Part shown: in pieces, positions 23,958 to 34,700 of the stretch
How positions within the stretch are numbered: the first letter of the stretch is position 1
How the letters are laid out: every line of letters begins with the position of its first letter
DNA from: Oidiodendron maius Zn
Taxonomy: Eukaryota; Ascomycota; Leotiomycetes; Myxotrichaceae
DNA: 64,000 nt
NCBI GenBank assembly: GCA_000827325.1
Contig: KN832883.1
Location: forward strand, 1,112,215 to 1,176,214
Direction: 5' to 3'
Program-made: the position numbers and the translations under genes
The notes under the pieces: generated by a model
Databases searched by the model: none
The model's input: only the letters and a program-made list of their open reading frames with translations
Told to the model about the DNA's origin: nothing

Positions 23958-23992
23958 TCGCGGCCAATATTCGCGGCCGACAGGCGGCCGCC
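23958..23992. promoter_or_regulatory. CGG-rich motif cluster with CCAAT box
   Basis: Between the divergent Zn2Cys6 and SDR genes: TCGCGGCC at 23958-23965 and again at 23971-23978, CCAAT at 23964-23968, and the palindrome GGCGGCCGCC at 23983-23992. Zn2Cys6 dimers bind paired CGG triplets, so this is a candidate operator; binding is inference. Confidence 0.4.
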
Positions 23993-24302
23993 AGTAGCCG
24001 ACAATGGCCAAGATGGCGGAAATCAGCTGTAATTGTTAATGTAGTCTAGAAATACTAGTCTCCTATTCTATTAATTTATTCTGTAAGACAGGGATTATTT
24101 CTGGCCTGATAGATGGGCAATTTAATGTATATATGGCTCATTATGGGTGCTGAAGTGGACTTAATACCTATTTATACATGAATACGCTGCTCCCCATTAA
24201 CTTTCCTTCTTTATCCTTATCACAAAAGAGTCATCAGGAGCCTACTCGTTTTACCGTCATCCATTAATAGAGAATCTACTTGAATCACAATCACTTGCCA
24301 AC

Positions 24303-25309
24303 ATGAGTCGATATGCTGCCAGTCATGCAATCCTCGAGGCGCTGGGGACACAAGACCAACCGCCCTAGAAATTATTCACGACGAATCCCTCAATGGTAAA
24401 CTAGTTGGTAAAGTAATTGTCATTACTGGTGCCACCGCCGGAATTGGCATTGAGACGGCACGAGCATTGTCTGCGACAGGAGCCACCTTGTTTTTAACTG
24501 CCCGCGATGTAGAAAAGGCCAAGCTTGCTCTTGTTGGAGTTCTGGAACCGGATCGTGTTTCGTTAATCCAGATGGACAATGCATCTTTCGCAAGCATTCG
24601 GGCTGCTGCGGCATTCATCCTTGAAAAATCGAATAATCAAGTCAATATACTGGTGAATAATGCCAGCATTCTGGGAATTGAGGATCTCAGGCTCACCGAA
24701 GATGGCCATGAGATACACTTTGCAACAAATCACCTAGGTCATTTCCTCCTATTCCAGCTTCTGAAACCTGCCCTGCTTGCCAGCTCAACTATCGATTTTC
24801 ACTCTAGAGTTACAATCGTTGCGTCCACAGCTCATCGCGCCTGGATTCTTAATGAAAGTGACAACTATAATTTTCAAAAAGGGGGATATCAATATGGGCT
24901 GGCATATGCGAATTCGAAGCTTGCCAATATCTACATGGCAAACGAACTAGACCGCCGCTATGGTCACAAAGGACTTCATGCAACTAGCCTCCACCCCGGC
25001 GCAATTAATACAACCCTGTCTAGACACCTGGGAAGCGAATTTGTGGAGAAGATTATGAGCGATGAAAAGGTTCTCAAAACCATGAAATCGCCTGAGCAGG
25101 GAGCTGCTACAACTGTTCTTGCCGCAGTTGGGAAGGAATGGGAGAATAAAGGGGGAAAGTATCTAGAGGACTGTGATGAAGCAAAACGTGGTGAAGATGA
25201 CAATGACGTTTTTGGGGTTGGGTATGTTCGCCAGACTTATGACCGAAAAAATGAAGGACGCCTATGGAAAGACTCTCTGAAGATTGTGGGAATGGAAGAT
25301 GACATGTAA
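24303..25309 (+). pseudogene. short-chain dehydrogenase/reductase with an N-terminal frameshift
   Basis: NAD(P)-dependent oxidoreductase of the SDR superfamily. ATG 24303 opens MSRYAASHA, after which the frame must shift by one base at about 24328-24331 to continue into GDTRPTALEIIHDESL and the cofactor motif VIVITGATAGIGIETA. No splice site explains the shift; one base appears missing. The remainder is intact: NNAS motif, then YANSK (catalytic Tyr and Lys) in YGLAYANSKLANIYMANELD, PG motif LHPGAINT, stop at 25307-25309. Either a recent pseudogene or a sequencing error. Resembles fungal retinol-dehydrogenase-like SDRs; substrate unknown. Confidence 0.75.
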
Positions 25310-25511
25310 TAGTGTTAGTCTAGAATATTGAGCACAGCTAAATCTATATTTTATCCTTCCTTCTCCAGTAATAGAGTACGAAGTCAGAAATGAGCTAATA
25401 TTCGCATGTTATTTTAGAAGTCGTTTCGGAATATAATATCCAGTTAGTGACATATCAAGGAGTTGTATAGGGGCTGACTTAATTATTATTAAAGAAAGAT
25501 ATAGAATATCT
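25310..25511. other. SDR 3' flank
   Basis: AT-rich; no feature seen. Confidence 0.4.
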
Positions 25512-25737
25512 TGAGCAGAGGCCAGGTTAATGCGCAGGTTGTAGTCGGATATCAAGGTGAAACTCAGTTATATTGACTATTGAGTGATGCAGAGACAACT
25601 ATCGAACACAGCTACACTAGAGTAAGGACCCCTTTATATCGACCTATTTAGTCTCTTACCGACTCATATAAATCCTCTGAATCCTGGATCCTTAATCCTG
25701 AAGGATGTGTAGTATATGCTTGAGGTCCTAGTCAATA
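25512..25737 (-). repeat. solo copia LTR
   Basis: In minus orientation it starts TATTGACTAGGACCTCAAGC and ends near GGCCTCTGCTCA. It is colinear with the 281-bp LTR at 37047-37327 but lacks that copy's internal hairpin segment. No clear target duplication flanks it. It sits just beyond the 3' end of the GH7 gene. Confidence 0.75.
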
Positions 25738-26421
25738 TAAATTCACGTCTAATATATTTGTGAGTGTATGCGCGGAATCACTTGTCAGCGGTATATAATA
25801 TAATGAAGCAAGGCCGACCTGTTAAATGCTTTCGTGTATAATTTTAATATATGGACTATATACACTTCTTTAATATATACTGTGCTGTTTAATTTGCTAT
25901 GTACAATTATAGGACTTTGACGTTGAAATATGTAAACCCTTAGAGACATTGCGAGTAGTATGGGTTCTGCACCTGACAAGTGTAGGGAGATGCACAAACG
26001 GTAGGGCCACTGTAGCCTATTCCTCCACATTGACCCCAATGAGTCTGCGTTGGCCCAGAAGGCGCCGTCGTAGTTGTAGTATGAACTGTTGAAGTTGCCT
26101 TTGTCGTCGTCGTTGTCGTTGTTGTCTTCGTTACCGACGAGCTGGAACTCGAACTAACAGGCTTGCTTCCAGTGGACCCAATGTCCCCCCACTTGATGTT
26201 CCCGAAGGTCACTGAGGTACCTGGGTCATCTGCCTCAATAGTCGCAGGATTTCCTGCAGTGCTACTGCAAGGGCCAGAGTTTCCACTATCAAGCCAGTTC
26301 ATAAATTGACCGTTGTCGTTCCATATGCTGAAGACAAGTACCATTCCTCGGCCAAGTGCCTCTCCCATTGTTGTGAGGCCTCCTAGCGAGCCAGCAACCG
26401 AGTCTGCTGCTGTGCAGAAAG
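25570..26421. repeat. 852-bp exact duplicate of 26442-27293 (probable assembly overlap)
   Basis: The stretch from ATATTGACTATTGAGTG to GTGCAGAAAG reads the same at 25570-26421 and 26442-27293, with a 20-N gap between. It includes part of the solo LTR and the 3' end of the GH7 gene including its linker and CBM1. Identity including non-coding LTR, ending exactly at the gap, points to two contig ends not merged, not to a biological duplication. Confidence 0.9.
25940..26421 (-). pseudogene. duplicate 3' end of the GH7 gene (assembly artefact)
   Basis: Encodes the last ~160 residues of the GH7 enzyme (from [14 protein letters not shown] to the CBM1 end) with no difference from 26812-27293. It stops at the N gap. 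It should not be counted as a second gene. Confidence 0.85.
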
Positions 26422-26441
26422 NNNNNNNNNNNNNNNNNNNN
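26422..26441. other. assembly gap, 20 N
   Basis: Run of 20 unknown bases between the two copies of the duplicated segment. Confidence 0.99.
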
Positions 26442-26662
26442 ATATTGACTATTGAGTGATGCAGAGACAACTATCGAACACAGCTACACTAGAGTAAGGA
26501 CCCCTTTATATCGACCTATTTAGTCTCTTACCGACTCATATAAATCCTCTGAATCCTGGATCCTTAATCCTGAAGGATGTGTAGTATATGCTTGAGGTCC
26601 TAGTCAATATAAATTCACGTCTAATATATTTGTGAGTGTATGCGCGGAATCACTTGTCAGCG
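26442..26662 (-). repeat. second reading of the solo copia LTR
   Basis: Same sequence as 25570-25737 plus flank, repeated because of the contig overlap. Confidence 0.8.
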
Positions 26663-26811
26663 GTATATAATATAATGAAGCAAGGCCGACCTGTTAAATG
26701 CTTTCGTGTATAATTTTAATATATGGACTATATACACTTCTTTAATATATACTGTGCTGTTTAATTTGCTATGTACAATTATAGGACTTTGACGTTGAAA
26801 TATGTAAACCC

Positions 26812-28290
26812 TTAGAGACATTGCGAGTAGTATGGGTTCTGCACCTGACAAGTGTAGGGAGATGCACAAACGGTAGGGCCACTGTAGCCTATTCCTCCAC
26901 ATTGACCCCAATGAGTCTGCGTTGGCCCAGAAGGCGCCGTCGTAGTTGTAGTATGAACTGTTGAAGTTGCCTTTGTCGTCGTCGTTGTCGTTGTTGTCTT
27001 CGTTACCGACGAGCTGGAACTCGAACTAACAGGCTTGCTTCCAGTGGACCCAATGTCCCCCCACTTGATGTTCCCGAAGGTCACTGAGGTACCTGGGTCA
27101 TCTGCCTCAATAGTCGCAGGATTTCCTGCAGTGCTACTGCAAGGGCCAGAGTTTCCACTATCAAGCCAGTTCATAAATTGACCGTTGTCGTTCCATATGC
27201 TGAAGACAAGTACCATTCCTCGGCCAAGTGCCTCTCCCATTGTTGTGAGGCCTCCTAGCGAGCCAGCAACCGAGTCTGCTGCTGTGCAGAAAGGTTCTGT
27301 TATGGAGTCATCTCCACTAAAGCCAGAAGACGAAGAAGCCACTGCATTTGCGATAACTTTTCCATTCTGGGTATAGATCCGACGGATCTCAGTGAGCGTT
27401 CCGCTTGTAGTCCCATCGTTTGTCACAAACTGCGTGGTAACTGTGAAAGTTTTTGTTGTATCAACGGTCAATCCAGCTCCATAATACGTTTCGTTTCCTA
27501 GTGCGTAGGGGTTGAATCCACAGCCATCTTTATCACACACTCCACTAGATCCGCATGCCGAGCCTGTACAACCGTAGACACTTTCAACGCTGCATGGATG
27601 TGGGGTTAGAGCTGTAGCCTCTGAGTTTGCTTCCCAGAGATCCATCTCGTTACAACATGAGCCAACACCAGCCGTATTCACAGAACCATTGAACCATGTG
27701 CCAGTACCGCACTGAGCATCACAGTAGCCGGAGCCATACGAGGCTCCCGCCGGATTATACTGGCTCCGACCACCAGAAGCGTTCATTTCGGAGAGGTACA
27801 GCGCACCATTCTCTCCACAGGGCAAATTGGCAACGTTCACATCGAAGCTGATCTCTTGTCCAAGGAGCTGGAGCATCTCGTACTCGGTTCCAGCAGGATT
27901 TAAGATGTATGTACGTGGAGAAGCGTTGCTCACTGTACCGTCACTTGTAACATACTGGGTCATGGTTACAGAGCTGCCTGATGCTGAAATCCCAAGGCCA
28001 GTGTAGTTCGCCGGGGCAATTTCGCAGTTGGCATAACATTCTGCTTCAGTCCCACAGAGAGTTGAGCTTACGCCGGAAGATGTGGTGCACGAGGTGCTGC
28101 TGTTAATTTGATGAATCCAATGGTATGACCAATCGACAACGATAGAGGTTTGTTGCTCAACACATCCTCCCGAGGTCGTGCACTTCCATGTTGGAAAGGG
28201 GACGACATTGTCGGGTACTGGGGCTTGCTGGGCTCTGGCCAAACGAAGAACAGTGGCGGCCACCGCAAGGGTAGCATAAAAGACGGCCAT
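26812..28290 (-). CDS. GH7 endo-1,4-beta-glucanase (EG I/Cel7B-like) with C-terminal CBM1
   Basis: Single-exon gene for a 492-residue secreted cellulase. Signal peptide [20 protein letters not shown], then the GH7 domain (about residues 21-415) with catalytic motif [12 protein letters not shown]: Glu215 nucleophile, Asp217, Glu220 acid/base. A Ser/Thr-rich linker follows ([20 protein letters not shown]), then a CBM1 starting [12 protein letters not shown] and ending YYSQCL. The segments [31 protein letters not shown] and [14 protein letters not shown] are those of GH7 endoglucanases, not cellobiohydrolases; the shorter loops support internal cleavage of cellulose chains. A TATA-like box lies about 90 bp upstream. 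It is on the same strand as the GH6 gene 1.1 kb upstream. Confidence 0.92.
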   Translation of the reverse strand: MAVFYATLAVAATVLRLARAQQAPVPDNVVPFPTWKCTTSGGCVEQQTSIVVDWSYHWIHQINSSTSCTTSSGVSSTLCGTEAECYANCEIAPANYTGLGISASGSSVTMTQYVTSDGTVSNASPRTYILNPAGTEYEMLQLLGQEISFDVNVANLPCGENGALYLSEMNASGGRSQYNPAGASYGSGYCDAQCGTGTWFNGSVNTAGVGSCCNEMDLWEANSEATALTPHPCSVESVYGCTGSACGSSGVCDKDGCGFNPYALGNETYYGAGLTVDTTKTFTVTTQFVTNDGTTSGTLTEIRRIYTQNGKVIANAVASSSSGFSGDDSITEPFCTAADSVAGSLGGLTTMGEALGRGMVLVFSIWNDNGQFMNWLDSGNSGPCSSTAGNPATIEADDPGTSVTFGNIKWGDIGSTGSKPVSSSSSSSVTKTTTTTTTTKATSTVHTTTTTAPSGPTQTHWGQCGGIGYSGPTVCASPYTCQVQNPYYSQCL

Positions 28291-29365
28291 ATTGGAGCGG
28301 CAAGTCAGATATTACGCACTCTGAAGCCAGGGAAAAGGTATGGTCCTTTCTCAATCTACTGATAAGGCCTTTGGGGTATTTATACCTAAGTTTGAAGAAT
28401 TGTGAGCTACAAGTTAATAGATTGGTTTCGGATGTCATCTATTTGCGGGCTTCCATCACTAGTGTCGCCGAAAATACAGGGTACTACCATGGAGTATTAT
28501 GCTTGTTCCCGGCCCAAGCAAATTTCAGATGCATCTTACGAGGCTATAATGTCTAAAGATCTAGCCAAGGCCTATATTTCGGCCCGGTGGCCCGAGTAGA
28601 TGGTTTTAGAGAATGATACCAGCCGGGATCTGACGCCACTTTTCGGGCAAGCTTCGCCAGAAGGAAACATCCGGCGGGTGATGAGCGGGTTAATGGCGAA
28701 GGCACTGGATCTGTTGCTTGTACAGTTGTACGATACTGAAGTTGATCAATCAATCAGCCAGTCCTGTAGATACATCCAAAATTCTACATATTTACCTAGA
28801 AGAGATCAGGGTAGAATGCGAGAGCCGGTGAGTGGCGTAGTACCCGAGACGGACCACATGATAACGATAGGAGGAATATCTTCGGCGGTCACTAATGTCT
28901 GGATGGCAACCAGGAATCTAGATCCACGGCATTTCGGAGATGAAAAGCCAAGGGGATTATCCGTTCACCCTGGCCGGAAAATCCAGGGGTTCTGTAGCTC
29001 CTATTCTGATTTCCCCGCACCCCACATGGTCCTTGAATACACATGAAACACGTGCGGCAAATCGTAGCAAATAGGGATACAATGCTCTTGCTGCACTGTG
29101 CCCTTTGATTTGGCGTCTTCCAGAGTCTCTAACATGAACCTTGCAGATCCCTCGTCATAGTTCAGTTTCAGGAAGGAGATCAATTTGCCCTATTATGTAC
29201 TATATTTCGAGAAAAATGTCCAGGTTTTATTTAAGTGATAAATTGGATGCTTAATATGTACTAAAAAGAAGTTGCAACTATATATTCAACTGTATCTGCG
29301 AATAATTTCACTACACCTCATTTCTCGAAATAGAATCTTAAAACGTAATGAAGCTTCCAACGAGC
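28291..29365. promoter_or_regulatory. GH7 promoter region
   Basis: Intergenic between the GH7 start and the GH6 stop. A GGCTAG sequence (minus strand, 28561-28566) fits the relaxed XlnR-type GGCTAR motif; with one copy only this is weak. The 148-codon plus-strand ORF 28600-29046 shows no family features and is read as chance. Confidence 0.35.
28377..28384 (-). promoter_or_regulatory. TATA-like box of the GH7 gene
   Basis: TATAAATA on the minus strand, 87-94 bp upstream of the GH7 start codon. Confidence 0.5.
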
Positions 29366-30981
29366 TTAGAACGAAGGGTTTGCATTTGTCAGGAGCTGGA
29401 CAAAGTATGCCTAAATCGTGTCAGTACCGAAGGGTGGGAAAGGCGCTTAAGAAAGTGTTACCTGGAACCAGGAACCAGCTTCCGGAGCAGGCTGGAGGGC
29501 ATCGGAATAACCGCAGTGGTAGTCGTAGCGCGGGGATGAGCTATTGGAAGTCCCATCACATTCTCCTCCCGGCTTGACCCAGACGAACGCATCTTCTAGC
29601 GAGTCCCCGGTGTTTGTGGTTGGTCGCACGCCGAAACCTGTGTTAATTACATTGCACCAATCGCCCCACGCATTTTGGCTGGTTGGCTGAACACCATTGC
29701 GAGCTAGTTGCTTTCATGAGCCTAGAGACAAGAAGAGTATCCGAGAAAACTTACAAACGTCGGTAATGAAATGAGCCGGGAATCCTTGTTGTTCAAGTAG
29801 AGGAGCCAAATTATTCACATATAGCATTTCATCATAATTCGAATCTCCCGAAGTGTATGATGGAGCAGAAGCAAGATTCCAACCGTTGTAGTTAGCAACA
29901 TTTGTGGCAAGCCCTCGGACAGCCGCTGGGCTCGACGCATTTTTGTACACTTGACCAAATAATTGCGCTGCTGGCCCAATGTTTAACGACCATCCAAGCC
30001 AACCAGCATGACCAGCATCAATATACATCGCCACATTAGGAAGATTAAGGTGGATTAGTGCGTAGTTGACGCATTGATAGTAGGCTGCCTGAGCCTCGGC
30101 GCATTTCTGCACACTCAAGTTGGTAACCATGTTAGCCAAGCTATCAGGCTCTAAAAAAATGTCTTAGTAAAGTTCTGAAATACAATCAAGGAGCTGGTTA
30201 CCAATGACAAGTACGACCTGAGTCGACGAGTAAGTCTTAAGTGCAGCGACGATGGAGTCGATATACTGCTCATATAGCGCAATACCATTATCGGCGACAG
30301 AATACTCTCCATTTGAAGCAGCAGCAGCACAATCACGATCAGGAAGATCGTACACGACACCCGTGCCAATATATGGAGGATTTGCGCCGGCACTATTTTT
30401 GGCAGCGATGCTTGCTAAGTAACTCTCAAAGACAGGTACCTTGGCGGCTGTGTCCCTAAAAATCTATGAATCAACTACTCTGCAAAGGCTTCAGAAACTT
30501 ACATCCAGAAAAATGTTCCAACCTGCGCAACTGCAGATGCCTTGGTAGCGAGAGTTCCAGTAAGCGACGGAATCGCTGAGGCGGAGATCTCGGACGCATA
30601 GTACGGATCGGGAAAGAATTGATGTCCAGAGAAAGGATTGCCTGACGCCGTTACAGTTGTTGTTGCACTAGATACGGAGCTAACTTTTGTAGAGGTGGTC
30701 AGAGTCGTCGGAGTCGAACTTGTTTGTGAAGTGCTCGCCGCCGTGGTCGTAACCTGAGTGCCGGGCAAGCATTGAGAATACCACGGGTTACTGTAAGTGC
30801 AAACGTATCCAGAGACACAAGTGGTAGGTCCAGTCCAACCATTACCGCCGCCTATGAATCGTTAGTGATTGGAATTATTATGACTGAGCTGGAGCGACCA
30901 ACATTGCCCCCAGGCTGTTTGTTGAGCCTGTGCTGTTGCCGCAATAGCAACAGCACTAAGGAGAGTCTTTTTAACAGCCAT
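29366..30981 (-). CDS. GH6 cellobiohydrolase II (Cel6A-like) with N-terminal CBM1, six exons
   Basis: Predicted 454-residue secreted exo-cellulase acting from non-reducing chain ends. Exons (minus): 30981-30903, 30851-30503, 30455-30202, 30150-29755, 29703-29462, 29410-29366; introns 51, 47, 51, 51 and 51 bp. Order: signal peptide [22 protein letters not shown]1 ([17 protein letters not shown]...YSQCL; the first intron splits its first Cys codon), Ser/Thr linker, GH6 domain. Family signatures: [18 protein letters not shown] with Asp184, and VLVIEPDSLA with the acid Asp230, whose codon lies just after the exon 3/4 join. [12 protein letters not shown] is near the C-terminus, and the end is [14 protein letters not shown]. 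Confidence 0.94.
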
Positions 30982-33386
30982 TGGGCCTAATACCTGCTCG
31001 GAATTTACAAGACTGGTCTCAGGTCTGGTAGTGTGAAATGAATATCAGGTAGCGTCGAAGTGCCAAGGGGTTAGTTATATAGAAAATGGCAACTGTCATG
31101 CAGCTAACTAAAATTGCACATGGGTTGTTTACACCTTGGTTCTGTCAGGAGATATATATATTATTACGTTTCTAAGGCAGAGTGTTGTAAAATTCCAAGC
31201 CATGAAACAGGGCCATAATCAAGCCAGTCTAAATCAACGCCAGTCAAAGTAGGACCACCTACATGCTTAAATATGCTCGGGTAGGCTAGGAAATAGCGGA
31301 CCGGCTGGATATTATGTGTCGGACAGATATTTCTAAAATTAAGGTACTTCTCGTCTCCTGCACGATCAAAGGTGCGGGGAAGCGGGGTTTAGCAACGATG
31401 TCACCACCGCCTGGCCCCCAGAGCTCCATGTGGCTGCAGGTTCTTGTGACAGCCGGAATATCGATTCAGCGCAGAAACATCGGCCCGACGATGCTGGTAA
31501 ACTGGCCGATCACCGGATGTATACTTTATCCAGATCACACGCCACACGAAAGAAGCAGCTCAATATGCGGGTATTCTCTCTAAAGAAAAGCTTGTCTAGC
31601 GTGCTGTAGGGCCGTAGGGCCTTGGCGCCTTTCTATCTGAGAACCTTCGCCTGATGCATGGGCCATTCTTTACCCAGTACTTCTGATTTTCGCCCACGGA
31701 ACTGGTTGCCGCGAGCTTGCTGTTGCTTTCGCCGAGACATCACATACCTCGAGGTACACAGTCACAAGACCGGTATCAGATTCCAAGGGACAGTAACATG
31801 TATGTGAATAACTTACACCTCCCTTTCCTTTGTCATTCCAACCAGCCAACCGCCGGATGATCGGCAGCCAACCTATAAAACCCATGAAGCTACGGTCACG
31901 GAATTAACAGCAGCACACTTAGCAGCCACATACCAAGCAGCCACGGCCACACATCATCAGTTCACCGCAACATGTGTAGTACAAAGTCCGTGGCCACTTT
32001 GGCTGGCTGTTTTGTCTCTGCCGCTACTAGCTGTCCAATTCCATATGCATCTCCACGCTATCTTTGTGGCTTCGTCTATTCTTCCAGCATGCGTCAGGCA
32101 CGGCTCGATCGCTGCTTCACGTCGCAAGACGCGGCCCGCATTCCTCATCGGAGCTATTTTCTCGCCCTCCCCTTCCATGTACGTTGCAACATTTATCTTA
32201 GAGCTGAATTGGTCCCAGGGCAATACACCGACTTGAACCACTGGGCTCCCTCCAGGGATATGAGCGAATTCGACATTCCACAGGTTCCAGACGGAAGTGA
32301 GAATATAGAGGCATGTGAGATGCTGGAGGCGGAACGAGATCGATAATACGAGCGTCTCAAGCGCAACAACAGTAAAGAATTATCGTTTCCTCTTCACCTG
32401 TTTCGAGTGCCGAACTACGTGTACTGATGTCACCTCCCTTGTATACGGCTGAAATTCCTTCACCATCTCTCGACATGAACCTGGTGGCATTGACACCCTT
32501 GAGAACTTGAGCGGTTTGGCCTTAGAATCTTTACAGATTCTCACTACATATTTAAATGATTGCTCCTCCCAGGTATTTAGTGCACAACCTCTTAGGAATG
32601 TCCCAAGCCTATAATATGGTTCTCGCACAGTGGGAGAGAATATGCAAGCATTTCGCAAGATACGTTCCATCTTCGCAACTGAGATTATGCATTATCTGTG
32701 ACTGCAAGGTCTGGCACACAGCGAAAGAAATTTCCAGAATTTCTCCTGCGCTGCATCTTCTACAAGAGTGTGCAATACGCATCTCGGCTCGTCCATAGGC
32801 TTCTGCTACAGCCGAACTCTGGTTGTGCTTCAAAATTTTAAAGAGCATATTCAATAATAATTACTTTAGAAATTATATAAGAGTATGAATAGTAACTGCC
32901 CCGTGGCCGGGTCCTGGAATTTAAGGAGTATTCTCGCGTACGTGATTCTGAAGCGTTAACTGAATATCCTATTCAGACACGAGGTGTGCGAGAGCAAATC
33001 AAATTCCTTTACAAATTCGTACTATTAATTAGAGTGAATTATAAAATGATCATACATCGACCTAAGATTGCATGTATTGCGACTGGAGAGGTCGACTCCC
33101 TCAGCTCCCTCGCCAAAATGAAATAAGCACACCAACCGCAAGAGGTGAGGATTGTCAAAAACGCCTCTCCATATCTAACTAGTATAAGATAGTATACTCC
33201 ATATGGTATTTCTAAGTTACTCTAAACCCTAGGGCTGATACTAAATATATTTTATGGCCGGGTATATAAATATCGTTTATCGACCTAGTTAGTCAGCAGT
33301 AATCAAATAGGACTAGCTTGCCTCTAGATACAGCGAAAACAACAAACAAAACTTCAAACCTCCCTTATATCATAGAGCTAATACAG
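30982..33386. other. intergenic, GH6 promoter and unassigned sequence
   Basis: About 2.4 kb. Overlapping ORFs at 31957-32346 (both strands) have some protein-like composition (e.g. NHWAPSRDMSEFDIPQVPDG at the end of 31972-32346) but no recognisable family or splice solution. A decayed gene is possible. ORFs 31314-31583 and 32380-32854 look like chance. Confidence 0.35.
31075..31081 (-). promoter_or_regulatory. TATA-like box of the GH6 gene
   Basis: TATATAA on the minus strand, about 94-100 bp upstream of the GH6 start codon. Confidence 0.45.
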
Positions 33387-34556
33387 ATGGAGATGCCGTT
33401 GCTTGATCTAGCAAACGAGTTATTACTGCTCGTAGCGGAGAAGCTAAAATCAGAGAAGGACATCAATGCTTTTACTCAATTAAATCGCCGCCTCTATAGT
33501 CTCCTAAACCCCTATCTCTATCATTATAACGCGCATCAATTTGGAAGTTCGGCGCTATTATGGGCGGCAATTCGTGGGCGGTATGGAACGGCTCATAAAT
33601 CACTGAGTGAAGGAGCAGATGCTCAAGCTACCGATGAAGACGGTTCGAGACCACTGTTTTTAGCTGCCAGCTACGGGTATGAGGACTTGGTGCAGTTGAT
33701 ACTTGATCAAGAAAATGTCGATGCTGACTCCAGAGATGACGACGGCCGAACGCCCTTCTCCTTAGCAGTAGAGAACGGAAACGAAGCCGTGGCCAAGCTA
33801 CTACTCGTGCAAAGCGTCAATGCCGACTCCAAAGACAACAGTGGTCGAACGCCGTTATCGTGGGCTGCAGAAGGCGGGGACGAAGCACTGGTCCTATTAC
33901 TACTGGTATCAGATGGTGTCGACGTCAACTCTATGGATGACGATGGTCGAACGCCTCTATCATGGGCGGTAGAGAGCGGACATGAGGCAGTGGTCAAGCT
34001 ACTGCTCGCTACAGACAGTGTTAACCCTGACTTGAAGGACCAGGACGGCCAAACCGCGTTATGGATAGTTGCAGGAAATGACGATGAGTCAATGGCCAAG
34101 TTGCTACTAGCAGCTGACCGTGTTGACGTGAACTCGAGGAATATCTACGGCCAGACGCCATTGTCGTGGGCTGCAGAGTGCGGGTCCGAGCAGGTTGTCA
34201 AGATACTACTAGCAGCCGATGGTATTGATGCAGACTCTAAGGACGAACTCGGTCAGACACCGATATCATTGGCGGCATGGAATGGATGCTACACGATAGT
34301 TGAGTTACTGCTAGCAACAAATGGTGTTGACGCTGACTCGAGGAACGTGTACGGTCAGACTCCGCTTTCTAGGGCGGCGCGAAGTGGAAACGAAGCAGTA
34401 GTTAAGCTACTGCTTGCAGTCGATAGCGTTGATGTGAACTCGAAAGATTGTTATGGCCAGACACCACTGTCGAGGGCAGTACACTGTGGTAACAAGGTAG
34501 TGGTCAATCTACTATTAGAAGCTGATGGTATTGATGTAAACTTAAAAGCGACTTAG
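33387..34556 (+). CDS. F-box-like/ankyrin-repeat protein, C-terminus truncated by RIP-like stops
   Basis: Predicted 389 residues from the first ATG, 33387 (the open frame starts earlier only at a TTG). The N-terminus (PLLDLANELLLLVAEKLKSE...LNRRLYSLLNPYLYHY) resembles the F-box-like start of many fungal ankyrin proteins. About ten ankyrin repeats of 33-35 residues follow, most of them very alike (GRTPLSWAVESGHEAVVKLLL type), which suggests recent repeat expansion. The frame ends at TAG 34554; the next codons are GGT then TAA, followed by more ankyrin-like TPLLYAIYRA. TAG and TAA would be CAG and CAA before C-to-T change, so the protein was probably longer. Protein-binding scaffold role is inferred. 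Confidence 0.8.
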   Translation: MEMPLLDLANELLLLVAEKLKSEKDINAFTQLNRRLYSLLNPYLYHYNAHQFGSSALLWAAIRGRYGTAHKSLSEGADAQATDEDGSRPLFLAASYGYEDLVQLILDQENVDADSRDDDGRTPFSLAVENGNEAVAKLLLVQSVNADSKDNSGRTPLSWAAEGGDEALVLLLLVSDGVDVNSMDDDGRTPLSWAVESGHEAVVKLLLATDSVNPDLKDQDGQTALWIVAGNDDESMAKLLLAADRVDVNSRNIYGQTPLSWAAECGSEQVVKILLAADGIDADSKDELGQTPISLAAWNGCYTIVELLLATNGVDADSRNVYGQTPLSRAARSGNEAVVKLLLAVDSVDVNSKDCYGQTPLSRAVHCGNKVVVNLLLEADGIDVNLKAT

Positions 34557-34700
34557 GGTTAAACGCCATTGCTATATGCGATATATAGAGCATAGGAGGC
34601 TCGGAGACTCTAGACTAATTCGAGAGGACAAGTCGACGAGTTGATCCGGCGAGCGAACCAAGTCCCATACGGCAGGCCAGCGAGTTGTCACTGACCTGTC
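34557..34700 (+). pseudogene. decayed 3' tail of the ankyrin gene
   Basis: The frame of the ankyrin gene continues for about 45 codons past its stop with protein-like sequence (TPLLYAIYRA, VDELIRRANQVPYGR) interrupted by four stop codons of the TAG/TAA kind. Confidence 0.5.

Noticed and set aside
25940-26421. A second, truncated GH7 gene
   Set aside because: Reads the same as 26812-27293 and ends at an N gap; best explained as assembly overlap.
26812-28290. Calling the GH7 gene a cellobiohydrolase I
   Set aside because: Catalytic motif neighbourhood and the [15 protein letters not shown] and MNWLDSGN segments follow GH7 endoglucanases, and the extra tunnel loops of cellobiohydrolases are missing.
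28600-29046. 148-codon plus-strand ORF in the GH7 promoter
   Set aside because: No family features or splice context; lies in a normal-sized intergenic space between two same-strand genes.
7582-30981. Secondary-metabolite gene cluster (two regulators, P450, SDR)
   Set aside because: No backbone enzyme (PKS, NRPS, terpene synthase) or transporter is present among the genes.
31957-32346. Possible genes on both strands
   Set aside because: Some protein-like composition but no recognisable domain, no consistent exon chain and no choice between strands; reported only as unassigned.
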